Shown in pieces: positions 27,352 to 34,950 of a DNA stretch of 64,000 nt; positions within the stretch are counted from its first letter, which is position 1; each line of letters begins with the position of its first letter. The DNA is from an uncultured Flavobacteriaceae bacterium (GTDB lineage Bacteria > Bacteroidota > Bacteroidia > Flavobacteriales > Flavobacteriaceae), in contig CANMFO010000005.1 of assembly GCA_947497245.1 (NCBI GenBank), positions 62,001 through 126,000 of the forward strand. The letters run 5' to 3'. Both the position numbers and the translations under genes were made by a program. The notes beneath the pieces were generated by a model that saw only the letters and a program-made list of their open reading frames with translations, made no database searches and was not told the origin of the DNA.

Positions 27352-27684
27352 CTACGCTACCTTGAATTCGGCATCGTTCATTTGTACGCTGAACTTTATG
27401 TTTGCTTTCAGTGCGTTAAAGACCTTTAAAATTGTTTCGATAGTTACGTTCTTGGCACTACGTTCCAATTTTGAAATCTGTGACTTTTGAACTCCGATCA
27501 ATTCCCCAAGTTGTGTTTGGGTCAATTTCCTTTCTTTCCGAATCGACTTGATCATTTCGCCAAGAACCTCCATTCGCAGATCGAACTCGTACTTGTCGCG
27601 TTCCGCTGTTCCGATTTTTCCGATGTCCATGTCTTTCATTTGGTCAAGGGTCATCATTTTCATCTTTTTCTTTTTTGTAGCCAT
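27352..27684 (-). CDS. XRE/HigA-type antitoxin
   Basis: Start set at ATG 27684 (MATKKKKMKMMTLDQ), giving 110 aa; the longer frame upstream overlaps the toxin gene and is not protein-like. The C-terminal half is a Cro/C1-type helix-turn-helix (about 50-105; IRKERKLTQTQLGELIGVQK, SQISKLERSAKNVTIETIL). The gene begins 10 bp after the toxin-gene remnant, toxin first, as in HigBA-type modules. It would neutralise the toxin and repress the pair. With the toxin broken it may now act only as an orphan repressor or against a related toxin. Confidence 0.85.
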   Translation of the reverse strand: MATKKKKMKMMTLDQMKDMDIGKIGTAERDKYEFDLRMEVLGEMIKSIRKERKLTQTQLGELIGVQKSQISKLERSAKNVTIETILKVFNALKANIKFSVQMNDAEFKVA

Positions 27685-27694
27685 AATCTTGTTT

Positions 27695-28027
27695 TTATTG
27701 CTTGAAATATTCAGTCCGAATCTGTTTCGCTTTTTCGATTTCGGCTTTTGGAACCTTGTCCGTTTTCTTGACCATTCCATGAGTTGAAATCACAAGCGTT
27801 TCGGTTTTGCCCGTCCTGTCCCAGAATGCGAAAAGTCGGTATTGAAGTCCGCCGTACTTAGTCCTGAATTCCCAAATATCGTCCGTCAGTTTTTTGAACA
27901 GTTTTGGGTCAAGTCCAAGTTTTGCCTTGTCCAGATTATATTAAATTTTCGCTTTGGCTTTTTTATCGACCTTGGCCATAAAGTCAATGGCCTGTTCAAG
28001 AAAAATGACTTCAAATCTTCTTTCCAT
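27695..28027 (-). pseudogene. RelE/HigB-family toxin (Gp49-like) with an in-frame stop at codon 29
   Basis: From ATG 28027 the frame reads MERRFEVIFLEQAIDFMAKV, continues to KAKAKI, meets TAA at 27941-27943, and then goes on in the same frame for 81 more sense codons (YNLDKAKLGLDPKLFKKLTD, DIWEFRTKYGGLQYRLFAFW, and so on to EYFKQ-stop). The rest matches the HigB/Gp49-like mRNA-interferase family at full length (110 codons) with no other lesion. A single base change from TTA (Leu) would make this stop. The toxin is therefore very probably inactive unless read through or restarted internally. Confidence 0.8.
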
Positions 28028-28112
28028 TCGGTTTAAATGTCCTTTTAATAGACAAATATAAAAAAATAAGTTGAATTATATGGAAACTTTTTAAAAATGG
28101 ACAGCATTAAAG

Positions 28113-28234
28113 ATAACGGTTTCGGCTATGATTTCGGCTTGGGACATCCGTTAGGATTTTCCGTTTACGAAATCGTGCCGATTAAAAGTAGCGTTTTTCT
28201 GGTTAGTGGGAGGGGAGGCCTGAATTATAGCCAT
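28113..28234 (-). repeat. attC-like element A, following the DUF4259 gene
   Basis: About 122 bp. In gene sense it begins AAATGGCTATAATTCAGGCC right after the stop codon and ends CCAAGCCGAAATCATAGCCG then AAACCGTTAT. The two ends form an imperfect inverted repeat (GGCTATAATTCAGGC against GGCTATGATTTCGGC) with unpaired bases, as in integron attC sites. The outer ACCGTT is kept but the matching AAC on the gene side is lost (AAA), so it may be a damaged site. It shares both ends with element B, while the middle differs. Confidence 0.6.
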
Positions 28235-28236
28235 TT

Positions 28237-29100
28237 TTATAGCCAGTATTTTTTCCTCAACTTTTTAAGTTTAAGGTCGATATCACAATAATTCTTCTCA
28301 AAATCGGAGTAAAAGTTATCTAGTTGCAGGACCATATTATCCCAGCGTGAAAACCTCTGGTAATCCTTATTGGCATCGAAAGATTTAGCGACTTTTAGGT
28401 TTCCTACAACTTCAAATTCGCTTTGTGTTTTTTTGTAAAACTGAGCATGGCACCAGTAAATTTGGGCTGATGGTGCAAAATCTGTTATTAGTTTGTTGTT
28501 TTTGAAGGCAACCTGCTCTTCCATAGAAAAATGTACTTTGGCTTTTTCAAAGTCCCCCAAGTTCGGCTTCTCTTTTTTCTTAATATCAGCAATGGCAATT
28601 AAATTCAGTCCAAATTCTGTACCTTTCTCAGCCTCTAATACAAAAGCTCCAGAATAATCTCCATCTGTCAACCTAAAAGTCAGGCAGTCGCCTTTTTCAA
28701 AGATTGCATCCCTAATGGTCTTCTTTTTCCTTTTTCGAGTTGTCTTTTTTTCGACTGATATTTTAGCAAGAAAATCGGTTAGTACTTTTTTTCGTTTTGT
28801 CAAATCAGACTTAGATGCTTCTAGTTCTTCCCAGAGTTCAAGGTCTCTTCCTGATTCTACAATGTCTTTTACTTTTATATGGACTTCAGGGTCCAAAGCT
28901 TTGCATTCCCATTGACATTTCGCAATAGTCAACCAGAAATCATTTTGATCTTCGTGAGACTCAATTAGCTCTTTATTTTCTCGGATAAGTCGATCTGTGA
29001 TCTCGGCTATTTCGAGACCTTCGTTGTACAATTCGAAAAATTCGTGGTTAATATCTTCGTAAACGTCGTTCGAAGAAATTCCGGTTCCCCATGTTCCCAT
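28237..29100 (-). CDS. DUF4259-like protein with possible immunity-type C-terminal part
   Basis: A 287-aa soluble protein with no signal peptide. It starts MGTWGTGISSNDVYEDINHE, the hallmark N-terminus of DUF4259-type proteins. The middle is highly charged (KKTTRKRKKKTIRDAIFEKG, about 130-150), and the next part (GDCLTFRLTDGDYSGAFVLE, about 150-170) resembles the beta-rich Imm26-like immunity proteins; that link is tentative. Function unknown. It is a one-gene unit between attC-like elements B (upstream) and A (starting 2 bp after its stop), the arrangement of a gene cassette. Confidence 0.7.
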   Translation of the reverse strand: MGTWGTGISSNDVYEDINHEFFELYNEGLEIAEITDRLIRENKELIESHEDQNDFWLTIAKCQWECKALDPEVHIKVKDIVESGRDLELWEELEASKSDLTKRKKVLTDFLAKISVEKKTTRKRKKKTIRDAIFEKGDCLTFRLTDGDYSGAFVLEAEKGTEFGLNLIAIADIKKKEKPNLGDFEKAKVHFSMEEQVAFKNNKLITDFAPSAQIYWCHAQFYKKTQSEFEVVGNLKVAKSFDANKDYQRFSRWDNMVLQLDNFYSDFEKNYCDIDLKLKKLRKKYWL

Positions 29101-29121
29101 TGGTTTCTTTCAATATTGGTT

Positions 29122-29254
29122 ATAACGGTCCAGGCTATGATTTCGGCTTGGAAATCGGGTAGGGTTTTCAGGCTAGAAATCAAGCTGGTTTAAAGTTAAG
29201 ATTTTTCAGGTTGATGAATCGGGCTAGCTGAATTATAGCCATTGTTGTGTGGCG
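29122..29254 (-). repeat. attC-like element B, following the lipoprotein-like gene
   Basis: About 133 bp and the best preserved of the three. In gene sense it starts CGCCACACAACAATGGCTAT just 4 bp after the stop at 29259 and ends CATAGCCTGGACCGTTATAA. CACACAAC and GTTATAA stand in the places of the R'' (RYYYAAC) and R' (GTTRRRY) boxes of attC sites, with GGCTAT/ATAGCC as the inner pair. The next gene (DUF4259) starts about 20 bp beyond the GTT, as in a cassette junction. Confidence 0.6.
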
Positions 29255-29258
29255 TTTT

Positions 29259-29816
29259 TTATTCCAGTTTCGCTTTGAATTCGCCATTAATTTCGATTTC
29301 ACCCTTGCAATCATATTCACATATTCCTTTGAAATAAAATTTTCCAAAGAACATTTCTCCTTTTTGGTTCGGAATAGATTTAACAATCAGTTCCTGCTTG
29401 AGTGATTTAATTTTTGGTTGGATTGGAGGTCCAGACATATTGTACTCAAATCCCATTTTGAATTTGTCATTTACTAAGGTCACGGTCAAATTTTGATGAT
29501 ATGTAGGATTAGTTTCAAATACCCTGAGTAAAAGGGTATCAGAATCAGTTCTTTTTAATTCGGTAAACCTCATTAATCTCATGCTGTCTTGATTCATAAT
29601 GGCATTAGACTTTATAACATATTGAGTCGAATCCATAGCGTTGTCATATCCAGATTCCGTTTTCAGGGTTAGAGGGTTAATCATGTAATCCTTTGAATAA
29701 AACAGCGAACTGTTTAGCTCATCGTCAACTATGATCTTCTCAAATCCAGAATCGGTTTTTTTAATTGCGCAAGAAACCGAAATCAAACAAAAAATTGAGG
29801 CTAAGGTTTTTTTCAA
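29259..29816 (-). CDS. Putative small secreted lipoprotein, unknown function
   Basis: A 185-aa protein from a TTG start at 29816 (MKKTLASIFCLISVSCAIKK). The first 16 residues form a lipoprotein signal with Cys16 (LISVSC). The rest is beta-strand rich with no recognised domain (YDNAMDSTQYVIKSNAIMNQ; GEIEINGEFKAKLE at the end). It is the first unit after the recombinase gene and is bracketed by AACAAT/GTTGTG half-sites at 29841 and element B. Start is uncertain because no ATG with a good ribosome site is near. I do not recognise the family. Confidence 0.65.
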   Translation of the reverse strand: MKKTLASIFCLISVSCAIKKTDSGFEKIIVDDELNSSLFYSKDYMINPLTLKTESGYDNAMDSTQYVIKSNAIMNQDSMRLMRFTELKRTDSDTLLLRVFETNPTYHQNLTVTLVNDKFKMGFEYNMSGPPIQPKIKSLKQELIVKSIPNQKGEMFFGKFYFKGICEYDCKGEIEINGEFKAKLE

Positions 29817-29840
29817 AATTCACTTTTTTTTGTAATGACA

Positions 29841-29872
29841 CACAACAATTGGATATAGTTATTAACTATATC
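29841..29872. repeat. Cassette-boundary half-site and 21-bp palindrome
   Basis: CACAACAATT at 29841-29850 repeats the boundary box of element B (in gene sense AATTGTTGTG, the GTT end). Directly next to it is a perfect inverted repeat GATATAGTTA-T-TAACTATATC (29852-29872). It lies between the recombinase stop (29886) and the first gene unit (29816), the place where an integron attI or primary attachment site would be expected in an array with a co-oriented recombinase. Confidence 0.5.
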
Positions 29873-29885
29873 TCACTTATAAAAA

Positions 29886-30416
29886 CTAAGATAACAAATC
29901 CTTTATGTCCATAAAGGATCTATTCGCTACATGCGTATAAATCTCGGTTGTTTTGGTGGAACTATGACCCAAAAGAAGTTGAATATGCCGTATGTCCGTC
30001 CCGTTCTCCAGAAGATGCGTAGCAAAGCTATGCCTAAGCATATGAGGAGTGACCTTTTTGCCGACTCCAGCTTTTATTGCTGCCGAGGCAATTATTTTTA
30101 GAACACTTGTAACACTATATTTGGCCCCTTTTGGACCTTTAAAAAGATATTTCGAAGGCCTATATTCCTTATAATACTCTTTGAGGTCTTTTAGAATATT
30201 CGGGCTGAGAATGCTATATCTGTCTTTATTTCCTTTGGCATTCTTTATGTGTACCATCATTCTTTTACTATCAATGTCCGTGACTTGCAGATTCAGTAAT
30301 TCGCCTCGGCGAAGCCCTGAAGAATAAAGAAGACCGACAATGCATTTTCGATTATCGATGAGCAGATGTTTTAAGGTAATACTGTGATTAGTATTCATAA
30401 TCTGTGTTTTTGCCAA
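29886..30416 (-). CDS. Tyrosine recombinase, catalytic domain only
   Basis: A 176-aa protein with the full catalytic set of a tyrosine recombinase: R36 (GLRRGE), K61 (AKGNKDR), H125/R128 (HMLRH), H151 (LGHSS) and Y160 (EIYTHV). It lacks the usual 100-residue N-terminal core-binding domain, so it is either truncated or a short form. The sequence is closer to XerC/D-like Bacteroidota integrases and lacks the extra helix insertion that defines classical integron IntI. It stands at the head of the cassette-like row, in the same direction as the genes, with its 3' end toward them. The start at 30416 is TTG (MAKTQIMN); an ATG lies at codon 7. Confidence 0.85.
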   Translation of the reverse strand: MAKTQIMNTNHSITLKHLLIDNRKCIVGLLYSSGLRRGELLNLQVTDIDSKRMMVHIKNAKGNKDRYSILSPNILKDLKEYYKEYRPSKYLFKGPKGAKYSVTSVLKIIASAAIKAGVGKKVTPHMLRHSFATHLLENGTDIRHIQLLLGHSSTKTTEIYTHVANRSFMDIKDLLS

Positions 30417-30446
30417 AATGCTTGTTAAGATTGATTTAATCGTACC

Positions 30447-30469
30447 TTATACGAATAGCATACGTATAA
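30447..30469. promoter_or_regulatory. Inverted repeat TTATACG-N9-CGTATAA between divergent genes
   Basis: Seven-base perfect arms with a 9-base centre in the 53-bp gap between the recombinase and the zinc-ribbon gene. The form fits either an operator for both genes or a recombinase core site. Confidence 0.35.
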
Positions 30470-30868
30470 TTGTCAATTAAACTATCGATTATAAGAATTC
30501 ACACAAAGTGTTTCCATTGTGGCAAGGAATTGGAAGGAAGAACGGACAAGAAATTTTGCGATTCACATTGTAAAAGCGCATATCAGTATAAGAAGGAAAA
30601 GCAGAATCCGCATCGCTTTTACAACAAGGTGGATAATCAACTGAAATTGAACCGGAAAATACTTAAGGAATATAATAAAGGGGGCAAAGTGACAATAAGA
30701 ACGAAGGTTCTATTGGATCTCGGTTTCGACCCCAACTTTTTTACGCATTATTGGAAAAACCGAAAAGGGGAGGTTTATCTTTTTGTATACGAATACGGGT
30801 TTCTAAAAAAAGACGAAAATGGAAAGGACAAATATGTATTGGTAACATGGCAAGATTATATGGATTAA
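30470..30868 (+). CDS. Small zinc-ribbon protein, unknown function
   Basis: A 132-aa protein widespread in Bacteroidota. The N-terminus has a four-Cys/His zinc ribbon (CFHCGKELEGRTDKKFCDSHC, written here across about residues 14-34 with CxxC and CxxxC spacing), followed by a conserved helix-strand region (NRKILKEYNKGGKVTIRTKV; FFTHYWKNRKGEVYLFVYEY; ending VTWQDYMD). It is often found next to mobile-element genes. The frame begins with TTG at 30470 and has no ATG before the zinc ribbon; homologs begin just before the first Cys, so the real start is unclear and expression may be poor. Confidence 0.7.
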   Translation: MSIKLSIIRIHTKCFHCGKELEGRTDKKFCDSHCKSAYQYKKEKQNPHRFYNKVDNQLKLNRKILKEYNKGGKVTIRTKVLLDLGFDPNFFTHYWKNRKGEVYLFVYEYGFLKKDENGKDKYVLVTWQDYMD

Positions 30869-31509
30869 GAGTTTTTGGTATCCAATAATTTCTTAAATTT
30901 CAAATGCAAAAAGACGCATAAAATTTGCTTCTAAATGTGCCATTTTGAACCGAGTGTAGAGTTCGCTTAATAGTTTTTGGCTCTGCTTACAAAATATTGA
31001 CAGTTAACGCATTGCTGTGGTATAGATAGTTCTGCCACCCTGACAGAAAGGGTATTATTCGAAATTAAATAATCCCTAAATGAATGAAAACCAGTCTACT
31101 TAGAAAAGGTTCGTCGTGAAAACAGGATTCGAACCTATACCCTTAAGCTCCATTAGCAGACTTTTTATTCTTCGCTTGTTTAACCCTGAAAACCGATAAG
31201 AACCCCAGGGAAGGTTGACTGAACAAAATTTAAAGCAAAAAACCAATCAGTTTCAAGACATTTGCAGACGACGCTTTGTCGGTAATACTATGGATATGCA
31301 CTGTGCTGAGCGGTATGTAAACACTATTTTTCGCTTTTTTTGATGTTTTACATTTGAAATCGGAAAATGTCAATAATTTGAACATCAATTGTCAATTATA
31401 TTTACACTTTGGTACCTAAGAAGTTATTGATCGTGACGTATTAAACTGAATAACAGATAGGTAGATATATGGCATAGAATTGGCTAATTCCATAGTTCAA
31501 ACAATCAAT
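30869..31509. other. Non-coding stretch with a tRNA-like relic and repeat fragment
   Basis: About 640 bases with no gene. It contains a short piece resembling the start of the 218-bp repeat (TTCTGCCACCCTGAC near 31031), a tRNA 3'-end-like fragment (31113-31165), and AT-rich upstream sequence of the permease gene. Confidence 0.5.
31113..31165 (-). other. tRNA 3'-half-like fragment
   Basis: On the minus strand the sequence has a TCTGCTAATGGAG anticodon-like part, a variable-region-like stretch, and a good T-arm (ATAGG-TTCGAAT-CCTGT) followed by TTTCACGA. It resembles the 3' part of a serine-type tRNA, but no 5' half capable of pairing with the acceptor strand was found upstream, so it is not a functional tRNA. 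Tyrosine recombinases often leave such fragments as attachment sites. Confidence 0.35.
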
Positions 31510-33924
31510 ATGGTCTTCAATTATTTTAAGATTGCTTGGAGAAACCTTCTAAAAAATAAGCTTTTTTCATTTGTCAACATCTTTGGTCTGTCCATCGGTC
31601 TATCGACATGCTTTCTTTTGGTACTCTATATTACCGACGAATTGAGTTATGACAAAAATCATGATGCCGCGGAACGTTTGTACAGGGTGGCATTGAATAC
31701 CGAAAGCGAAAAATGGGCAGGCACTCCCGGGGTTATGGCCAAGGGATTAAAAAACGACTTTCCGGAAATCGAACAGGTGACCCGAGTACTGAATTTCCCC
31801 AATACGGGAAACTTGTTATTGAAAAATGAAGAACGCAATGTTCAGATTTACGAGCAAAAGGGTTACTATGCAGATTCTACTTTTTTTGAAATTTTCACAT
31901 ACAATTTTAAATACGGGAATATTGAAAATGCCCTGAACAGCCCGAATACGGTCGTGATTTCCGAAGAAATCTCGGAGAAGCTATTTGGGGATGAAAGCCC
32001 CATCAATCGAATCGTAAGTGTCGAGATTCCCTATGGCAAAATCGACTATACCGTGAAAGGGGTATTCGATAATTCAAATAATAAATCACATGTAGACCCT
32101 AATTTGCTTTTATCGATGCAGAACGGGGATATCGGGCAATGGGTCAATGGTCAGACCAACTGGGCCACCAATAATATATTCCATACCTATATTAAGTTAG
32201 GCAAGGATTCAGACCCTATAACTTTTGAGAGCAAACTCCCCGAGTTTCTTGACAAAAATGCCGGTAACGATTTTAGGGAGTTGGGACTGGAGAAAAGTCT
32301 TTTTCTACAGCCCGTTAAGGATATTTACCTAAAATCTTCCATAGGCCATGAGATATCGACCAATGGCAGCATGCTCTATATCTATATATTCAGTTCCATA
32401 GCCGCCTTCATATTACTGATCGCATGTGTCAATTTCATGAACCTATCGACCGCTAAGTCCGAGAAACGGGCAAGCGAGATAGGGGTTCGGAAAGCGGTCG
32501 GTGCCACCAAGACATCCCTTATCAACCAATTTTTGGGAGAGTCGATGTTCATGTGCTTGCTATCGTTGTTGCTTGCACTTCTCATCGTAGTGGCCTGTCT
32601 TCCGGCCTTCAATACATTGGTACGGAAAAGCCTTACCGTTACCGGAAATCCTGAAGTACTGTTATGGATCGTTGGCCTTGCCATCTTGACCGGATTACTT
32701 TCAGGAAGCTATCCGGCACTATACCTCTCGTCGTTCAAGCCTGTTATGGCCCTGAGAGGGAAAGGTAGTGGTACAAACACCGCGATGACCATAAGAAAGG
32801 GGTTGGTGGTGTTTCAATTTTGTATTTCCGCCTGTTTGATTTTGGTTTCCATCCTTTTTTGGCAACAAATGAGTTTTATCGATGGTCGCGATCTTGGGTT
32901 CAAAAAGGACGGTCAGATTGTCGTTCCTTTTCGCAATGCATCAACAGCGGTAAACTACTCCGGTCTGAAAAGCGAAGTTCTGCGGATTCCGAACGTGGCA
33001 TCGGCATCGGCAGGATCGACATATCCAGGATTTGAATTGGTACAGTCCAACATGTTCTTCGCGGAGGGGAAGACCAAGAACGAACAGGTAGACGTTCGTT
33101 TGGCCCAAGTAAGTGATAATTATGTTGAAACCCTGGGTTACGAACTGTTATACGGAAGAGCATTATCAAGGAACGATGTGAATCGCGATAACGCCATCGT
33201 ACTTAATGAAACCGCCGTGAAGCATCTGGGATATGATCCCGCCAATGCCGTAGGTCAAAATATCTACTACGAGAGTTCCGGTGAAAGGAAGTCCTATGGG
33301 ATAGTGGGTGTGATAAAAGATTTCAACCATGAGAGTTTGCACAAGAGGATTACACCTTACGGCCTGGTCGGATTGAACCAGGCCCAACCTGCCTATTTTA
33401 TCGCCAATGTGGGACAAGGCAATTTGGACGAAGTTATTTCAAAAGTAGAAAACGTTTGGAGCAATGTGAACAAGGGCATTCCGTTTGAATATTCATTTTT
33501 GGACGATGATTTCCAAAAAAATTATGAAAAGGAAAAGCGGACTTCGATGGCTACTATAGGTTTTACGCTTATCGCCATATTCATTGCCTGCATCGGACTG
33601 TATGGATTGGCCTCCTACACTACGGAGCAACGAAAGAAAGAGGTCGGGATAAGACGGGTACTGGGGGCATCGGTTTTGAGCATTACGATATTGCACCTTA
33701 GGAATTTTTTGAAACTTGTCCTGATCGCTTTGCTGATCGCCAGCCCCTTATCCTATTTTCTGGGCAATACTTGGTTGCAGGATTTTACATATCGTATCGA
33801 TATAGGTTGGCAACTCTTTCTTATCGGGGGGCTCTTTGTTATTTGCATAGCATTTATTACAGTCGGTTCCCAAGTGGTAAAGGCCTCAATGGTAAATCCG
33901 GTAAAGAATTTGAAAACGGAATAG
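31510..33924 (+). CDS. ABC transporter permease (FtsX/MacB type), two-unit
   Basis: Start placed at ATG 31510 (MVFNYFKIAWRNLLKNKLFS); the frame is open from TTG 31480 but those ten residues are not typical. About 804 aa: first transmembrane helix (SFVNIFGLSIGLSTCFLLVL), a periplasmic MacB-like core domain (about 50-270), an FtsX permease unit with the signature SEKRASEIGVRKAVGATK, a second periplasmic domain, and a second FtsX unit (EQRKKEVGIRRVLGASVLSI). These large permeases couple with a separate ATPase for lipoprotein, peptide or drug efflux. No ATPase is adjacent. Single-gene unit, convergent with the hydrolase downstream. Confidence 0.92.
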   Translation: MVFNYFKIAWRNLLKNKLFSFVNIFGLSIGLSTCFLLVLYITDELSYDKNHDAAERLYRVALNTESEKWAGTPGVMAKGLKNDFPEIEQVTRVLNFPNTGNLLLKNEERNVQIYEQKGYYADSTFFEIFTYNFKYGNIENALNSPNTVVISEEISEKLFGDESPINRIVSVEIPYGKIDYTVKGVFDNSNNKSHVDPNLLLSMQNGDIGQWVNGQTNWATNNIFHTYIKLGKDSDPITFESKLPEFLDKNAGNDFRELGLEKSLFLQPVKDIYLKSSIGHEISTNGSMLYIYIFSSIAAFILLIACVNFMNLSTAKSEKRASEIGVRKAVGATKTSLINQFLGESMFMCLLSLLLALLIVVACLPAFNTLVRKSLTVTGNPEVLLWIVGLAILTGLLSGSYPALYLSSFKPVMALRGKGSGTNTAMTIRKGLVVFQFCISACLILVSILFWQQMSFIDGRDLGFKKDGQIVVPFRNASTAVNYSGLKSEVLRIPNVASASAGSTYPGFELVQSNMFFAEGKTKNEQVDVRLAQVSDNYVETLGYELLYGRALSRNDVNRDNAIVLNETAVKHLGYDPANAVGQNIYYESSGERKSYGIVGVIKDFNHESLHKRITPYGLVGLNQAQPAYFIANVGQGNLDEVISKVENVWSNVNKGIPFEYSFLDDDFQKNYEKEKRTSMATIGFTLIAIFIACIGLYGLASYTTEQRKKEVGIRRVLGASVLSITILHLRNFLKLVLIALLIASPLSYFLGNTWLQDFTYRIDIGWQLFLIGGLFVICIAFITVGSQVVKASMVNPVKNLKTE

Positions 33925-34045
33925 TTCGGTAAAAAGAACGCTTTATAAGACCGGTCGAATTCAAATTGCTGTTTGATTCGTTTTGATAGCATAATAGGTT
34001 TTTGTGCTTTTAAGGGCATCCTAAGAATTGATTTGTTTTTACCGC

Positions 34046-34930
34046 TTATTTCTTCTGGTTGCCTTGTTCCGTCCTGAGGGTCTCGATTATCAATTGGTTC
34101 AGGCGTCCGGGATGTTGTAAGGGCATGAAGTGACCCGAATCCTTCCACTGGATGAGTTGGTGATCGGGAACTACATTCGGAAGCCATTCGGCATAGGCCT
34201 CGTCCCAAAGCGGATTGTTGGAATGTACAATGGTCACAGGGCACTTTATCGTAAGGTCCTCCCAAGTGGCAGGGTCACTTACCATTTCAAATTCGGCAGT
34301 GGTAACGGCCTTGGATACCTTCAGGGCATCCGTCTTCAATAGGTCGGCATCATTTTTCCCCAAACCCTCGGTCTTCATGGCCTCGATGTTGCTTTTCATA
34401 AAAGTTTCGAAATCGCTCCTTTCCAGAGTTGATTTCATCCAATCGAGCATGGGACCGCTGATCATCTGCTTCAATCCACCGTCAAGCAATATCAGCCTCA
34501 AAATTTGGTCCGGATACTTTCTATAAAATTCTTTTGCAAAAATCACTCCATTGCTGTGGGCCACGATGCAAACCTTATCGACCTTCTCCTTTTCAAGTAT
34601 GGCATGGATGCCTTCGATCCAGTTTGCGAGGGTATACCCCGAGTCGGGGGTATCACTTTCTCCGTAACCAAGTAGGTCCACAAAAATGTTTTTATAGCCC
34701 TTGGGGGCAATGGAGTACTGATTTCTCCATATATTTTTGCTCGAACTGGCACCGTGGAGGAACAGAATGGCCTTCGTTCCCCTATTTGTCGTTAAATACC
34801 GCCAAGTGCCTTGGGGCGTCTCCAGTTCCTTTTGTCCAATCTTTATTGGATCCTGGGGTCCTTCCACTCCCGGATTCGCCAAAAAAAGCGTGATCAGCAG
34901 GGGAAAAAATATGATAATGGTCCTTTGCAT
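34046..34930 (-). CDS. Alpha/beta hydrolase, secreted
   Basis: A 294-aa alpha/beta hydrolase with an N-terminal signal peptide (TIIIFFPLLITLFLANPG). The oxyanion-hole stretch is LFLHGASSS, the nucleophile elbow is AHSNGV (a GxSxG variant with Ala at the first place), an acid probably lies in NNPLWDEAY and the catalytic His is in DSGHFMPLQHP near the C-terminus. Substrate unknown: esters, lactones or haloalkanes are all handled by this fold. It is 20 bp downstream of the MerR-TipAS regulator gene on the same strand, so the two are probably one transcript, perhaps answering a toxic small molecule. Confidence 0.88.
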   Translation of the reverse strand: MQRTIIIFFPLLITLFLANPGVEGPQDPIKIGQKELETPQGTWRYLTTNRGTKAILFLHGASSSKNIWRNQYSIAPKGYKNIFVDLLGYGESDTPDSGYTLANWIEGIHAILEKEKVDKVCIVAHSNGVIFAKEFYRKYPDQILRLILLDGGLKQMISGPMLDWMKSTLERSDFETFMKSNIEAMKTEGLGKNDADLLKTDALKVSKAVTTAEFEMVSDPATWEDLTIKCPVTIVHSNNPLWDEAYAEWLPNVVPDHQLIQWKDSGHFMPLQHPGRLNQLIIETLRTEQGNQKK

Positions 34931-34950
34931 CGTGTTGAATTTAATTTGTC

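Noticed and set aside
27685-27780. N-terminal extension of the antitoxin frame (MEWSRKRTRF...)
   Set aside because: It overlaps the 3' end of the toxin reading frame; the ATG at 27684 gives the normal antitoxin length.
30470-30868. Zinc-ribbon gene as part of the cassette array
   Set aside because: It is on the opposite strand, beyond the recombinase, and no attC-like element follows it.
31113-31165. Complete tRNA gene
   Set aside because: No 5' acceptor strand or D-arm can be matched; only the 3' part is tRNA-like.
27061-31200. CRISPR array
   Set aside because: The repeated elements are about 120-270 bp with gene-sized spacing and variable middles; no short direct repeats with uniform spacers and no cas genes are present.
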